Both the position numbers and the translations under genes were made by a program. Below, piece after piece: positions 35,060 through 43,921 of a DNA stretch of 64,000 nucleotides. How positions within the stretch are numbered: position 1 is the stretch's first letter; the number at the start of each line of letters is the position of its first letter. Origin of the DNA: Kitasatospora herbaricolor (GTDB lineage Bacteria; Actinomycetota; Actinomycetes; Streptomycetales; Streptomycetaceae); assembly GCF_030813695.1 (NCBI RefSeq), contig NZ_JAUSVA010000001.1:33412-97411 (forward strand), in the 5' to 3' direction. The notes under the pieces were generated by a model. The model was given only the letters and a program-made list of their open reading frames with translations. It had not been told where the DNA came from and did not search any database.

Positions 35060-35464
35060 ATGACGGTGAATCCGGAGCGTCTGGTTTCGCCTGAGTTGCT
35101 CTTGGTGTTGGCGGCCGGCCAGGGCTGGGACAGTGTGCTGTGGAGGGAACTGATGGAACTGGTGCGCTCGCGCGGGGCGTCTGATGGGGTGTTGGCTGTG
35201 GCGAGTGTGGAGGCTTTCGAGGGGTTCGAGAGTTCTCCGACCCCGAGATCAGCGGAGTTGCTCAGCGAGGTTTTGCAGAGCAGGGCCATGTCGGATCCTG
35301 GTTTTCAGGAGGGTCTGTCCGGGTGGGCCGATGCTTTCGGGGATCTGCCGTCGCGGCCGGTCAACATGATCAGTGGTGGGACGTTCCACGGGAGCGTGGT
35401 GCAAGGTAGTGCTGTTGTCGGCATCGTTCATGTGTTCACATCAGATCCTGCTGACGGCGGCTGA
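35060..35464 (+). CDS. Small protein with ISGGTFHG tail motif, conflict-system associated
   Basis: 134 residues from ATG 35060 (GTG at 35054 and 35057 also possible; AAAGG precedes). Residues 8-90 are helical, resembling an effector-associated or death-like adaptor domain. The C-terminal NMISGGTFHGSVVQGSAVVG is a motif shared by many streptomycete proteins next to STAND/TPR genes. It converges with the STAND/TPR gene, whose stop is 34 bases away. Possible adaptor for that system; function not established. Confidence 0.6.
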   Translation: MTVNPERLVSPELLLVLAAGQGWDSVLWRELMELVRSRGASDGVLAVASVEAFEGFESSPTPRSAELLSEVLQSRAMSDPGFQEGLSGWADAFGDLPSRPVNMISGGTFHGSVVQGSAVVGIVHVFTSDPADGG

Positions 35465-35497
35465 GTTCGGAGTGCTGCCTTCGTCAGCGTCGGCGGG

Positions 35498-38400
35498 CTA
35501 CCTGGAGCGGTGGACGGCGGCGTTGCGGTAGGCCCGGATCCGCCTGGTGTTCTGCTCGTCGCCGAGCTCAACGAACAGGCGTTCGGCCCTTATGAGGGTC
35601 GCGAGTGCCTGGCCGGTTCGTCCGCCTCGTAGCTGGGTGATGGCGAGGTTGGTAAGGGTCTGAGCGCGTTTGTGGCTGTCTGCGGTCTCGGTGAGCATCT
35701 GTACGGCCTGCTGAAGAACTTGGATGGCGCGTTGGTTGTTGCCGAGTGAGCTGAACGTGTTTCCAAGGTTGTTGAGCGATTGGGCTGCCGCCTGGTGGTC
35801 GCCGAGGGTGGTGTAGAGGTTGGCGCTTTCCTCAAGCGATGGCACGGCATCCGCGACGCGGCCGCTTTCTAGGAGCGCGATGCCGAGGGTGTTGAGGGTT
35901 TGAGCTTGCCCGCGGGCATCCTGTGTGCGCCGGAACAGGGAGAGGGCACTCTCCAGTGCGCTGAGAGCTTCCTCGTATTGCTGGGAGCGGGTGTTGAGGT
36001 TGCCGATGTTGAACAGGACTTCTGCTTGGCCAGCGACGTTGCCGGAGCGCTGATGTAGTTCCTGGGCGCGCTGCAGGTAGCGGACAGCGTCGCTCGTCCC
36101 TCCGATCTCGAAGCGGGCGAGGCCGAGATTGTTGAGAGTATTGGCCATTTGCTGGGGGTCATCGAGCCGCGTGTGGACTTCCATCGCCTGGTCAAGGTAG
36201 CGGGTGGCATCCTCGAAGCGTTCGGCTTCCATGAATGCTGACGCAAGGCTGGTGAGGACTCCACCGCGTGTCTGGATGTCACTTGGATCGGGCAGGGCAT
36301 CGAGCGCAGTCTCCAAGGCGACGATGGCTTCGGAGTGCCGGCCCGCGTACCGGTAGGCATTGCCGAGGCTGTAAAGGGCGAGTGCGAGACCCTGCTGGTC
36401 ATTGAGACGCTGGTACACGTTGGCGGCCTGGTGCAGAGTCTCGATGGCTTCGCTGGATCGGTCGGATTCCAAGTAAGCGCTGCCGAGCCCGGTGAGAACG
36501 AGGGCGAGTTCCCCGCGCCGGGACTCGTCGGCGCCGGCGATGCCTGCGGCGTCACGGTAGGTGGCGATGGCTTCGTCGTAGCGGTGAAGCTGCAGGAGAG
36601 TATGGGCGCGGTTGCCGAGGATCTGGCCAAGGGCTCGTGAGGTCGGCGCATCGTTGTAGTAGGCAGCGGCCTGGTCGAAGGCAGCCAGAGCATCGTCAAA
36701 GCGCCTGGCGTTCAGCAGGCTGGCACCGATGTTGTTGACCACTTGGGCGTGGTGCCGGCTGGTGTTCTCATGAGAGGAGGCCGCACGGCGGAACAGCTCG
36801 AGAGCTTCCTCGGTGCGCCCAGTCCCGTACAGCGCGATGGCGAGGTTGTTCAGGGCACCGGAGAGGGCGGCGCGATCGCCTGTGGACTCCGCGGCCCTCA
36901 CGGCCAGCCCCGCGAGCTGTTCGAGCTCATCGAAGCGCCGGGTGGTGGTGAGGTACTCGGCGAGGCCTGTGGCGATGTCGATGACCGCCTGATGCAGGTG
37001 CTGCTGATGTGCTTCCTGAGCCAGGGCCAGCAGGTTCGCCCGTTCCGTCTCGAGCCACGAGATGTTCTCGGCCTGGTCGCTGTCATGGACGGGTTTCTGC
37101 GTCCTTAGCAGTGCGTCCGCCTGCTTGAGGAGGTGAACGTAGTGCTCCAGCAGCCGGAGCAATGAGCTGCGCTGCTCGGAGTCGTCCTTGCTGGCCTGCT
37201 GGGCGTACTGCCTCACCAAGGGGTGTATCGACCACCGTTCGCCGCTGCGGCCAGCCGACGCATTCATCAGCCCGGCCGAGGCCAGGGCCCGGAGGTGGGC
37301 CAGTGCGTGTTGGTGGGTGTACTTGGGGCTCAGCAGGAACAGCGCCGCGTCGGTGCCTAGGTCAGGTCCGGGGTTGGCGGCGATTTCTTGCAGAGTCCTC
37401 GCCTGTGCGGTTGTCAGACGTTCGTAGGACACGTCGAAGGCCGCCCGAAGACTTCTGCTGCTGTCCAGCGCGGTTAGTCCCAGATGACGTAGTTCTTGGG
37501 CCAGGGCGCTGAGCGATATGGCGCGATCTCGCATGAGGGTGTCCGCGATGATGGTCAGTGCCAGTGGCAGGTACCCGCAAAGGGCCGCGATTTCCCTGGC
37601 GGCCTCTGGTTCATCGCTGACCCTGTTGTCGTGGGGCCACAGTCTGGTCAGGTGGTCCTCAAGGAGAGCGACAGCCTGCTCGGGCTGCAGGACACCGAGC
37701 TCAATCTGTCGCCCCTGGAAGATCCTGGGGGAGCGCTGGCGGGTGGTGTAGAGCAGCGCACTGGCCGGGTCCGGGGGCCTCAGGACAGTCATGCTGTCAG
37801 GGTCGATGACGTCGTCGACGATGACAAGAACTGGACCTGATTGCCTGGTCCGTTCGGCGAGCAGCGAGCGGTAGATCTCGGCTCGGTCAATGGCGAACTC
37901 GTCGGGGACACTGTCGCTCGCAACGCCGAGGGCGACGAGACAGCGGGTGAGCGTGTCATCGGTTTCCCTGCGGCCTGCCCGGGCATAGATGATTCCTCCG
38001 GGGAAGTAGCCCAGGCGTCTGAGCCAGGTGGCCGCCTCAAGGGCCAGGGTGCTCTTGCCGATGCCGGGCATGCCGACAATGCCCACCACTGACGATTGCT
38101 GCTGCCTGTCTGCCGGGGGCCCGGTGAGAGCCTCCAGCACCAAGTCCAGTTCCGGTGCATGGCCGGTGAAGACACTGGGCTGTGGTGGCAGAGCGGACAT
38201 CGGGTAGGGCCCTGGCCAGATCCCGTCGGTTTGGGTGCTTTCGGCGCTCCGCGGAGTCATCCGGCCATGCGGGCCCCGCAGCATGATTTGCTCAGACTTC
38301 GGGAGGATGACTGCACCGAGCAGGTGCTGCAGGTGTGGGTCCGTTTCGATCTGCGGGAAGGCCCGGCGGAGCTCGTTGGCGGAGAACGCGGGCGGCACCG

Positions 38401-39850
38401 TCACAGTGGTCGCCGCCTGGAGGAGCTCCCTCGCGGTGGCCTCTCTGAGAGCTGGGCCCGCCGGGTTTCGTGTCCCAGCAATCAACACCGGGCCGCGCTG
38501 GGTGTCGGCGAGAAGGCGGCGCAGGGCCCCGGCCGTCAGTTCGCCGTCGAAGGCGTCCAGATAGGTGTCGAGGTCATCGAGCCAGATGACCAACGGAGTG
38601 CCCAGGGGGCGGTTCTCAAGGGCGGCGGCAAGACTGCCCTGCCCTGCAGAGCCTGGGGGGGACCACAGCCACCAGGCGGGCAGGCTGCGTCGCAACGCTT
38701 CCCACAGGGCGCGAGTGCGGCCGCTTCCGGGTTCGCCTTCGGCGATGACCAGCCTGTTTGTGGCTTGCGCGGGATCCAGTACGGCAGTGAGCTTCGCGTC
38801 CACGGCCCGGCGAACGTAGGTCGGCAGCCGGGCAGGTGCTGACGTGCTGACCGGGACGGGCTTGACCCCGTGCGCCATGGCATCGCGGTCGGTCAGTTGT
38901 GCAATGGCTGTTCCCAGCAGGACATCAGGCGCTCGTTCGGTACTGGACTCCTGTCCCGTGCTCGCGTCTCCGAGTCTGTACACCGTTCCGTGTGATGTGC
39001 GCAGGTAGACCGGGACGTGGCTGACCGGGACGGTGAGGATGCTTCCCTTGCGCAGGCTGATGAATTCATTGTCGTCGTTCCAGGAGTTGGTGTCGGCGAC
39101 CTGCACTTGCAGAGGCTGGGTGTCGGGGATGCGGATGCCGGTGGCGGGCCAGGTGGGGTCGCCGAGAGTGATGTGAGCGCCGTCGTGCCGGACCGGCAGG
39201 ACGTAGGTGGGCGGTCCCTGTGCCCAGGGTCGTGTCTGCGGACCGCTCGCGGAAGCGCCAGAGGGTAGATCAGCGTCCTCGAGCAGGGTGATTAGCGAGG
39301 TGAGCGTGAAACTGGCACGTACGGCTCCGGGCAGGCGCTTCCATGCGCCGCTGAGCCAGCGGAAGAGGCCAGGGCGTCGCTCGGGATGCTCCTGCGCGGC
39401 GAGCAGGGCCGGCGCCAGAAGGTCATCGATGGTGGTGTCCGGGACGGGGCGGCCTGCGTCGGCGCGTACGGCGACCCAGGTGGCCTTCTCTTCCAGGTCG
39501 AGGATCGGGGCGATCTTGCGGTGTGCGGTGGAGATGATCTCGCCGCACCGCAGGAGGGGGTCAGTTGGGGCGGCCATCTCCAGCTCCTGGACGAGCTTTT
39601 CGCGCAGCGGGGCCAGGAGCGTGGGGCGGAAGGCCATGTATTCGCCGCCGGCCCGCATGACCCATGGGCCGAACCAGAGGTCTGATTCGACGCCGACGTC
39701 GAGTGCGGGCCGCACCGCGAGGCGCATGGTGCGCAGTAGTGAGGGTTCGATGCGGGTGGCCGTGCTGAGGGTGATGGCGAGTTCGAGGACGGGACGGGGC
39801 ATGTCCTGGAGTGTGAGCGCTTCGGCCCGGGTGTCGTAGTGAGTGGTCAT
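35498..39850 (-). CDS. STAND NTPase with two P-loop modules and C-terminal TPR array (1450 aa)
   Basis: ATG 39850 overlaps the vWA-like gene's stop. Parts: N-terminal ~340 residues without a recognised fold; a first P-loop module with LVIAEGEPGSGRTRALWEAL (Walker A at 372-379, Arg378 in place of Lys) and LVIWLDDLD as Walker B; then a canonical NB-ARC module with GIVGMPGIGKSTLALEA (Lys599), VLVIVDDVID and LLYTTRQRS; winged-helix region; then about 13 TPRs (roughly 930-1440, e.g. LANTLNNLG-type repeats). STAND proteins act as switches that oligomerise on sensing a trigger, and TPRs usually sense or scaffold. Last gene of the TIR/MoxR/vWA operon. GC is slightly below the regional level. Confidence 0.85.
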   Translation of the reverse strand: MTTHYDTRAEALTLQDMPRPVLELAITLSTATRIEPSLLRTMRLAVRPALDVGVESDLWFGPWVMRAGGEYMAFRPTLLAPLREKLVQELEMAAPTDPLLRCGEIISTAHRKIAPILDLEEKATWVAVRADAGRPVPDTTIDDLLAPALLAAQEHPERRPGLFRWLSGAWKRLPGAVRASFTLTSLITLLEDADLPSGASASGPQTRPWAQGPPTYVLPVRHDGAHITLGDPTWPATGIRIPDTQPLQVQVADTNSWNDDNEFISLRKGSILTVPVSHVPVYLRTSHGTVYRLGDASTGQESSTERAPDVLLGTAIAQLTDRDAMAHGVKPVPVSTSAPARLPTYVRRAVDAKLTAVLDPAQATNRLVIAEGEPGSGRTRALWEALRRSLPAWWLWSPPGSAGQGSLAAALENRPLGTPLVIWLDDLDTYLDAFDGELTAGALRRLLADTQRGPVLIAGTRNPAGPALREATARELLQAATTVTVPPAFSANELRRAFPQIETDPHLQHLLGAVILPKSEQIMLRGPHGRMTPRSAESTQTDGIWPGPYPMSALPPQPSVFTGHAPELDLVLEALTGPPADRQQQSSVVGIVGMPGIGKSTLALEAATWLRRLGYFPGGIIYARAGRRETDDTLTRCLVALGVASDSVPDEFAIDRAEIYRSLLAERTRQSGPVLVIVDDVIDPDSMTVLRPPDPASALLYTTRQRSPRIFQGRQIELGVLQPEQAVALLEDHLTRLWPHDNRVSDEPEAAREIAALCGYLPLALTIIADTLMRDRAISLSALAQELRHLGLTALDSSRSLRAAFDVSYERLTTAQARTLQEIAANPGPDLGTDAALFLLSPKYTHQHALAHLRALASAGLMNASAGRSGERWSIHPLVRQYAQQASKDDSEQRSSLLRLLEHYVHLLKQADALLRTQKPVHDSDQAENISWLETERANLLALAQEAHQQHLHQAVIDIATGLAEYLTTTRRFDELEQLAGLAVRAAESTGDRAALSGALNNLAIALYGTGRTEEALELFRRAASSHENTSRHHAQVVNNIGASLLNARRFDDALAAFDQAAAYYNDAPTSRALGQILGNRAHTLLQLHRYDEAIATYRDAAGIAGADESRRGELALVLTGLGSAYLESDRSSEAIETLHQAANVYQRLNDQQGLALALYSLGNAYRYAGRHSEAIVALETALDALPDPSDIQTRGGVLTSLASAFMEAERFEDATRYLDQAMEVHTRLDDPQQMANTLNNLGLARFEIGGTSDAVRYLQRAQELHQRSGNVAGQAEVLFNIGNLNTRSQQYEEALSALESALSLFRRTQDARGQAQTLNTLGIALLESGRVADAVPSLEESANLYTTLGDHQAAAQSLNNLGNTFSSLGNNQRAIQVLQQAVQMLTETADSHKRAQTLTNLAITQLRGGRTGQALATLIRAERLFVELGDEQNTRRIRAYRNAAVHRSR

Positions 39851-40869
39851 GGCAGGGCCCGGTGGGTGGCGATGGTGGTGGGGGCTGCGCGGTCCCAGGT
39901 GAGGACGGGCATGAGGTGGGTGAGCCAAGAGGGCCAGCGTGAGGGCGGAAGGGGGACGAGGGCGGTGGGCTGGCAATTCCCGCGCCGCAGGATCTGGCAG
40001 ATATGGCGCCATTGGTCACTCAGGGCGGCGGGTGTGTGGCCGCCGGGGAGGTAGCTGGCGAAGTTGCTCAGGATGAGGACCTGGGTGCCGGGGGCCGGCG
40101 GCTGGTAGCGGCGCCAGGTCCAGCCCGGACCGGGGCCGATGCGGTGCAGGGGTGCGTCGGCGAAGTAGAGCACGCTGGTGGCGTGGCTGCCCGTGATGGC
40201 CCGCACCTTGGAAATGAGCATCTCCTGGTCTTCGCTGAAGAGCTGCATGCCGGTGTCGAGGTCAACCAGGATCTGCGCGCCGAAGCGGAGGGTGCGGACG
40301 GGTTGGCGGGGAAGGGTGTGTAGGGGCTGGCCCGTTGTGATCATCTCCAGGAGCCGGTCGGTGTCGACGCGGCCTTCGGGCACTACCCGTGAGAGGGCTG
40401 TCTGCAGGGTTGCAAGTTCCGAGCGCGGGGGCAGCAGGGAGGGCTTAGGGGCCGGGGCGGTCGTCTCCGTGGGCGGGTGTGCGGGCAGTGGTGTGCCGGA
40501 GAGCGTCATGGGGACGGCTTGTGTCTCGGCCAGGGGCAGCAGGAGCTGCAGTGGTTCTTGATCGAGTGAGGAGTGGTGACCCCCGGAGGGGGATGCCGGT
40601 GTTTCGCCGCGCGGCGCGGGTGTGGGCGGGGCGGCTGGAGGAGCGACCGGAGTGATGTGGGGTGCTGCCGTGGGAGTGCGCGGCTGAGGTGCTGATCGTG
40701 GCAGGTGGTGGGTCTGTAGGCCGAGTAATGAGGCGATTTGGGCAGTTCGGTTGGTGTCGGCGGGGTCGACGTCGAGGGTGTCCAGTGCCAGGGCAAGGTC
40801 GGCGATCCAGGTTTCGCCGCTCGAGCGCGGGAAGCGGCCGCGCTGGGCGCCTGCGGAGTCGGTGTTCAC
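39847..40869 (-). CDS. vWA-like protein of the MoxR-linked system (340 aa)
   Basis: GTG 40869, five bases after the MoxR stop. The N-terminal ~130 residues are Pro/Ala/Thr-rich. The C-terminal ~200 form a vWA-like Rossmann domain: ILVDLDTGMQLFSEDQ in place of the MIDAS DxSxS (so the metal site is altered), TSVLYFADAPLHRIG, GTQVLILSNFASYL. Degenerate vWA proteins paired with a MoxR ATPase are the core of the vWA-MoxR ternary systems described in bacterial conflict literature. Probably the adaptor that MoxR remodels and that contacts the STAND/TPR protein. Confidence 0.7.
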   Translation of the reverse strand: MNTDSAGAQRGRFPRSSGETWIADLALALDTLDVDPADTNRTAQIASLLGLQTHHLPRSAPQPRTPTAAPHITPVAPPAAPPTPAPRGETPASPSGGHHSSLDQEPLQLLLPLAETQAVPMTLSGTPLPAHPPTETTAPAPKPSLLPPRSELATLQTALSRVVPEGRVDTDRLLEMITTGQPLHTLPRQPVRTLRFGAQILVDLDTGMQLFSEDQEMLISKVRAITGSHATSVLYFADAPLHRIGPGPGWTWRRYQPPAPGTQVLILSNFASYLPGGHTPAALSDQWRHICQILRRGNCQPTALVPLPPSRWPSWLTHLMPVLTWDRAAPTTIATHRALP

Positions 40870-40874
40870 TGCGG

Positions 40875-41840
40875 TCAGTCCTGTAGCTGCTGCCGCTTGA
40901 TCAGGGTCAGGCCCTTGAGTGTCTCCCAGCGTGGGTCGCCGGGCGTGATGGCCAGGGCACGGCAGGCCCAGAGGGCGTCCAGGTACTCAGCGGTGCTCGG
41001 CAGGCGGATGCCTTGGTTCTTGAGGCGGGCACGCAGGTCCTGCAGTTCCTTGGCTACGGCGGCTGCCAGGTCGAGGTCGGCCTGCTCTGCGGTCTGGAGT
41101 CGGGCATTGAGGTGGCATTCGGCGACGGCGACCAGGTCGTCGACGGTTTCGGGGTGCTTGAGTTCGGCGATGACGCACCGGCGCAGGAATGCCTGGGGGA
41201 GCATCCGCTCGTCATTGGTGGTGATCACGATCAGATGGCCGCCCGCATCGGTGATGTCTGCGATGGATTCCACGCTCACGTGGGTGCCGGTGTCGGTGAC
41301 GAAGAACTCGTTCGAGGCGAGGGGCACCAGGAGGCCGTTGGGCACGTCTGGGTCTGCCTTGTCGATCTCGTCGATCAGTACAACGGCACCGTGCTTGAGG
41401 CGGCCTTCATTGAGCGGCGGCACCGAGGCAAGGGCGGCGTGGCTGCGGGAGGTGGCGTCGGCGGCGGAATACGGGGCGAACGCCCACCACAGAGGGCCAG
41501 GCACGACGTAGGCGCTCGTGTCGACGGCCGGGGTGCGCCGGCCCCGGCCAGTCCGTAGCGCCTGAGCGTCTGCGAGACGTCGCACGCTGTCGAAGGTCCA
41601 CAGCAGATCCTTGGCACGGGTGTGGGACGTGACGACATGCTCGTAGTAGCGCCAATTGCGCTTGCGGGCCACCCAGGGAGCCAGTGAGGACTTGCCGGAG
41701 CCCGGTTCGCCTCGCAGCAGGAGCGGCCGGCCGGTCGCCAGCGCGACCTCGACGGCCAGCTCGATCTCCGGGGACGGGACGTACACGAGTCCGTCACGCC
41801 GGTCGGGTGTGCCGAACGGCTCAGGTCCGGTGTTGGGCAT
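40875..41840 (-). CDS. MoxR-family AAA+ ATPase
   Basis: 321 residues from ATG 41840 with GAGGAGAG upstream. Walker A GEPGSGKSS (44-52, Lys50), Walker B VVLIDEID (153-160), sensor 1 VITTNDE, and an RRC arginine-finger region after FLRRC. These give a standard MoxR AAA+ domain. MoxR ATPases are chaperones that act with vWA proteins, exactly the next gene. 18 bases separate it from the TIR gene upstream. Predicted to power assembly or activation of the system. Confidence 0.85.
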   Translation of the reverse strand: MPNTGPEPFGTPDRRDGLVYVPSPEIELAVEVALATGRPLLLRGEPGSGKSSLAPWVARKRNWRYYEHVVTSHTRAKDLLWTFDSVRRLADAQALRTGRGRRTPAVDTSAYVVPGPLWWAFAPYSAADATSRSHAALASVPPLNEGRLKHGAVVLIDEIDKADPDVPNGLLVPLASNEFFVTDTGTHVSVESIADITDAGGHLIVITTNDERMLPQAFLRRCVIAELKHPETVDDLVAVAECHLNARLQTAEQADLDLAAAVAKELQDLRARLKNQGIRLPSTAEYLDALWACRALAITPGDPRWETLKGLTLIKRQQLQD

Positions 41841-41858
41841 GACTGGCTCTCCTCTTCA

Positions 41859-43247
41859 TCAGTAGCACCCGACGGGGACGCCACCTGGCGTCATGACACC
41901 ATCGAGCCTGAACTTGAGCTGGTAGGCGGCCAGCTCTTCTGCCTCTGTCAGCTCTGGCCGCACCGTCACGACACTTGGGGAGCCAGCTTCCCGCAGGGAC
42001 TTCTCGGTGCAGGCGCTGTCAGCGGTCAGGGTGATCACCGTCAGCCAGGGATAGTCCCGGTGCAGGGCGTTCGCCACCGAGGCGATCTCGTTGCTGGTCC
42101 TGCCCTTGGCCCGCAGCACCAGGAAATTGCGGACGCCGGGATCGGACCGGACCACGGCCGGGCTGAGGGCGAAGCCCGGCGGCATGCGGAACACCTGCGG
42201 CAGCACCATCCGGCACAGCTCCTCAAGCGCTTCCGTAGCCGTGCGCTCGTCCATCGGGAACTCATCCGGCACCGCCTGCAAGCTGTACGCACCGGGTTTC
42301 CTCCGCACGGAGCGCTGCACGTACTGGTCGGCTGTCCATTCCTGCGACGCATCCAGCACAACAACCTGGCTTGAAGGCATCACCATTCGGCCCGCAGCGG
42401 GCTGGCCCGCTACAGGGTCCTGCTCGGCTCCCTGGGCGGGAATGAGGCCCGCCGCACCACCGGTCAAAAGGCGGGCGGCCTCGAGGTCGACCCAAGCCGG
42501 CAGTATCTCGCTCGCGAGGTGCCGGAGGTTGTCGCTGCTCAGCCCAGGCCGCAGTTCCCCGATCATGTCGGGCAGTTTTGGGTGAAGCTCCCCGCTCAGA
42601 AGCCGCTGGGCGAGGAACGTCTCGGAACCGATCTTTGACTGGATATGAAACAGATCGTCTCCCGACAGGCCCGCAGCTTCAGCCGCCGCGATGTAGCTGG
42701 CCTCGTTGACGGACCGTGCTGTCAGAAGGAAGTTGGCGATTCGCCTAGCCCAGCTGTCGGAGCCGGCTTCCATCGTCATGACCGGGGCGATCTCTGCGAG
42801 GATGCGCTTGGCCACGACCTCCGGCGCAGAGCCGATGTCCTCGGCCTGGCTTCCTGCCACCTGCGCCGCCTGCAGCGACAGGACCGTCCCGAAACCATTC
42901 CGCCGTGCGACGGATGTCGTGATGTTACCCACTAGGCCAGGGAAGACGGCTCGCAGTCCGCCGGCTTTGTGCCGGCCCACCAGGACCTCGGATTCCCTGC
43001 GGACCCACTCCGACGGTCCGCTGCTGTCCATACCGACGGTGTTCGGGCCGAGCAGGACGACCGCGGCATCGCAGCGGTACATCTCCTTGTACAGCTGCCT
43101 GTTCCAGTCGTCACCGACCCTGAGGCGCTCCGAATCGACAAACACGTCGTAGCCGAGTTCTCTCAACGCCGGGAGAAGGATGTCCAAGACGTGCTGGACC
43201 TCCGGATCTCTGCCAGCGCCATGGCTGATGAAAATCCGTGGCTTCAT
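41859..43247 (-). CDS. TIR-domain protein, first gene of the MoxR/vWA/STAND operon (462 aa)
   Basis: ATG 43247. N-terminal TIR domain: PRIFISHGAGRD (strand A), YDVFVDSERL, AAVVLLGPNT and SEWVRRESEVL, with Glu85 at the catalytic position of NAD-cleaving TIRs. A helical middle part (about 155-265, DSWARRIANFLLTARSVNEA onward) may be an effector-associated module. The C-terminal ~150 residues (from DQYVQRSVRRKPG) form another alpha/beta domain, unassigned. As the probable effector, it would deplete NAD or make a signal when the downstream switch is triggered. Family of the TIR domain is clear; the mode of action is inferred. Confidence 0.8.
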   Translation of the reverse strand: MKPRIFISHGAGRDPEVQHVLDILLPALRELGYDVFVDSERLRVGDDWNRQLYKEMYRCDAAVVLLGPNTVGMDSSGPSEWVRRESEVLVGRHKAGGLRAVFPGLVGNITTSVARRNGFGTVLSLQAAQVAGSQAEDIGSAPEVVAKRILAEIAPVMTMEAGSDSWARRIANFLLTARSVNEASYIAAAEAAGLSGDDLFHIQSKIGSETFLAQRLLSGELHPKLPDMIGELRPGLSSDNLRHLASEILPAWVDLEAARLLTGGAAGLIPAQGAEQDPVAGQPAAGRMVMPSSQVVVLDASQEWTADQYVQRSVRRKPGAYSLQAVPDEFPMDERTATEALEELCRMVLPQVFRMPPGFALSPAVVRSDPGVRNFLVLRAKGRTSNEIASVANALHRDYPWLTVITLTADSACTEKSLREAGSPSVVTVRPELTEAEELAAYQLKFRLDGVMTPGGVPVGCY

Positions 43248-43419
43248 CCCGCAGCGCAGCTCGATCCGGCACTGGGCAACATGCCACTGTCCGCAAGGGT
43301 CACGGCACTGATTGTGGTGCAGAGTGGTCAGCCTTCGCAGTCAATCTGCCAAAGAAACCTGCCCGTTCGCCTCATCCACGTTCGGCGGAAGGTACACACC
43401 CCGGGTGGCTGCAGCAGAC

Positions 43420-43822
43420 TCATTCCCAGTGGTCGGCCTTGGCACCCTGCGCGGTCTCCCTGCGGATCCCCTCCAGTGCCGCCAGGTCGTGCGCGAGCTT
43501 CCAGCCGTCCTGCGGCAGAGCAGAGCAGCCAGGCCACCCGCTCCGCAGTACGTTCCGGCCGGGCCAGGAGTTGCTCCTTCAGCGCGCTGATCGGCCTCGG
43601 CTCTCGGTCCGTGGTCGCTTGCGCCGGGTCGGCCAGCCGCAGGGCGGCGGCGGCCCGGCGCTCCCGGTTGGCCAGCCCGATCGTCACGGCGATCGCTACC
43701 AGCGCCAGGAAGGAAGCGAGCACGGTGCCGATGGCGAACCAGGTGCCGTCCAGGTCGGCGGACACTCGGCCACACCCCGGGACCCGCTGATCCTGATGTC
43801 CGTTCTCATTGAAGATGGTCAT
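43420..43822 (-). pseudogene. Small membrane-anchored protein, probably frameshifted
   Basis: ATG 43822. Residues 1-90 read well: one membrane helix (WFAIGTVLASFLALVAIAVT), then RERRAAAALRLADPAQATT and LKEQLLARPERTAERVAWLL. After that the natural-looking sequence moves to another frame, ALPQDGWKLAHDLAALEGIR ending RRETAQGAKADHWE at a stop at 43420-43422. The switch lies at an AGAGCAGAGCAG microsatellite (about 43516-43530), a plausible slippage site. Either a true frameshift mutation, phase variation, or a sequence error. Family not recognised; it lies between the TIR and barstar genes. Confidence 0.5.
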
Positions 43823-43921
43823 CGGTGGCCTGCTGACCTGGGCGGACTATGTTCGTTGAGAACGATCTGCCCTCCGCTAATCACTCGGGCTCTGAGCAAG
43901 TGCCGTGCAAGGATCTCGCCC

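Noticed and set aside
43238..43921. N-terminal extension of the barstar gene
   Set aside because: Antisense of the membrane-protein gene at 43420-43822; barstar begins at ATG 43922.
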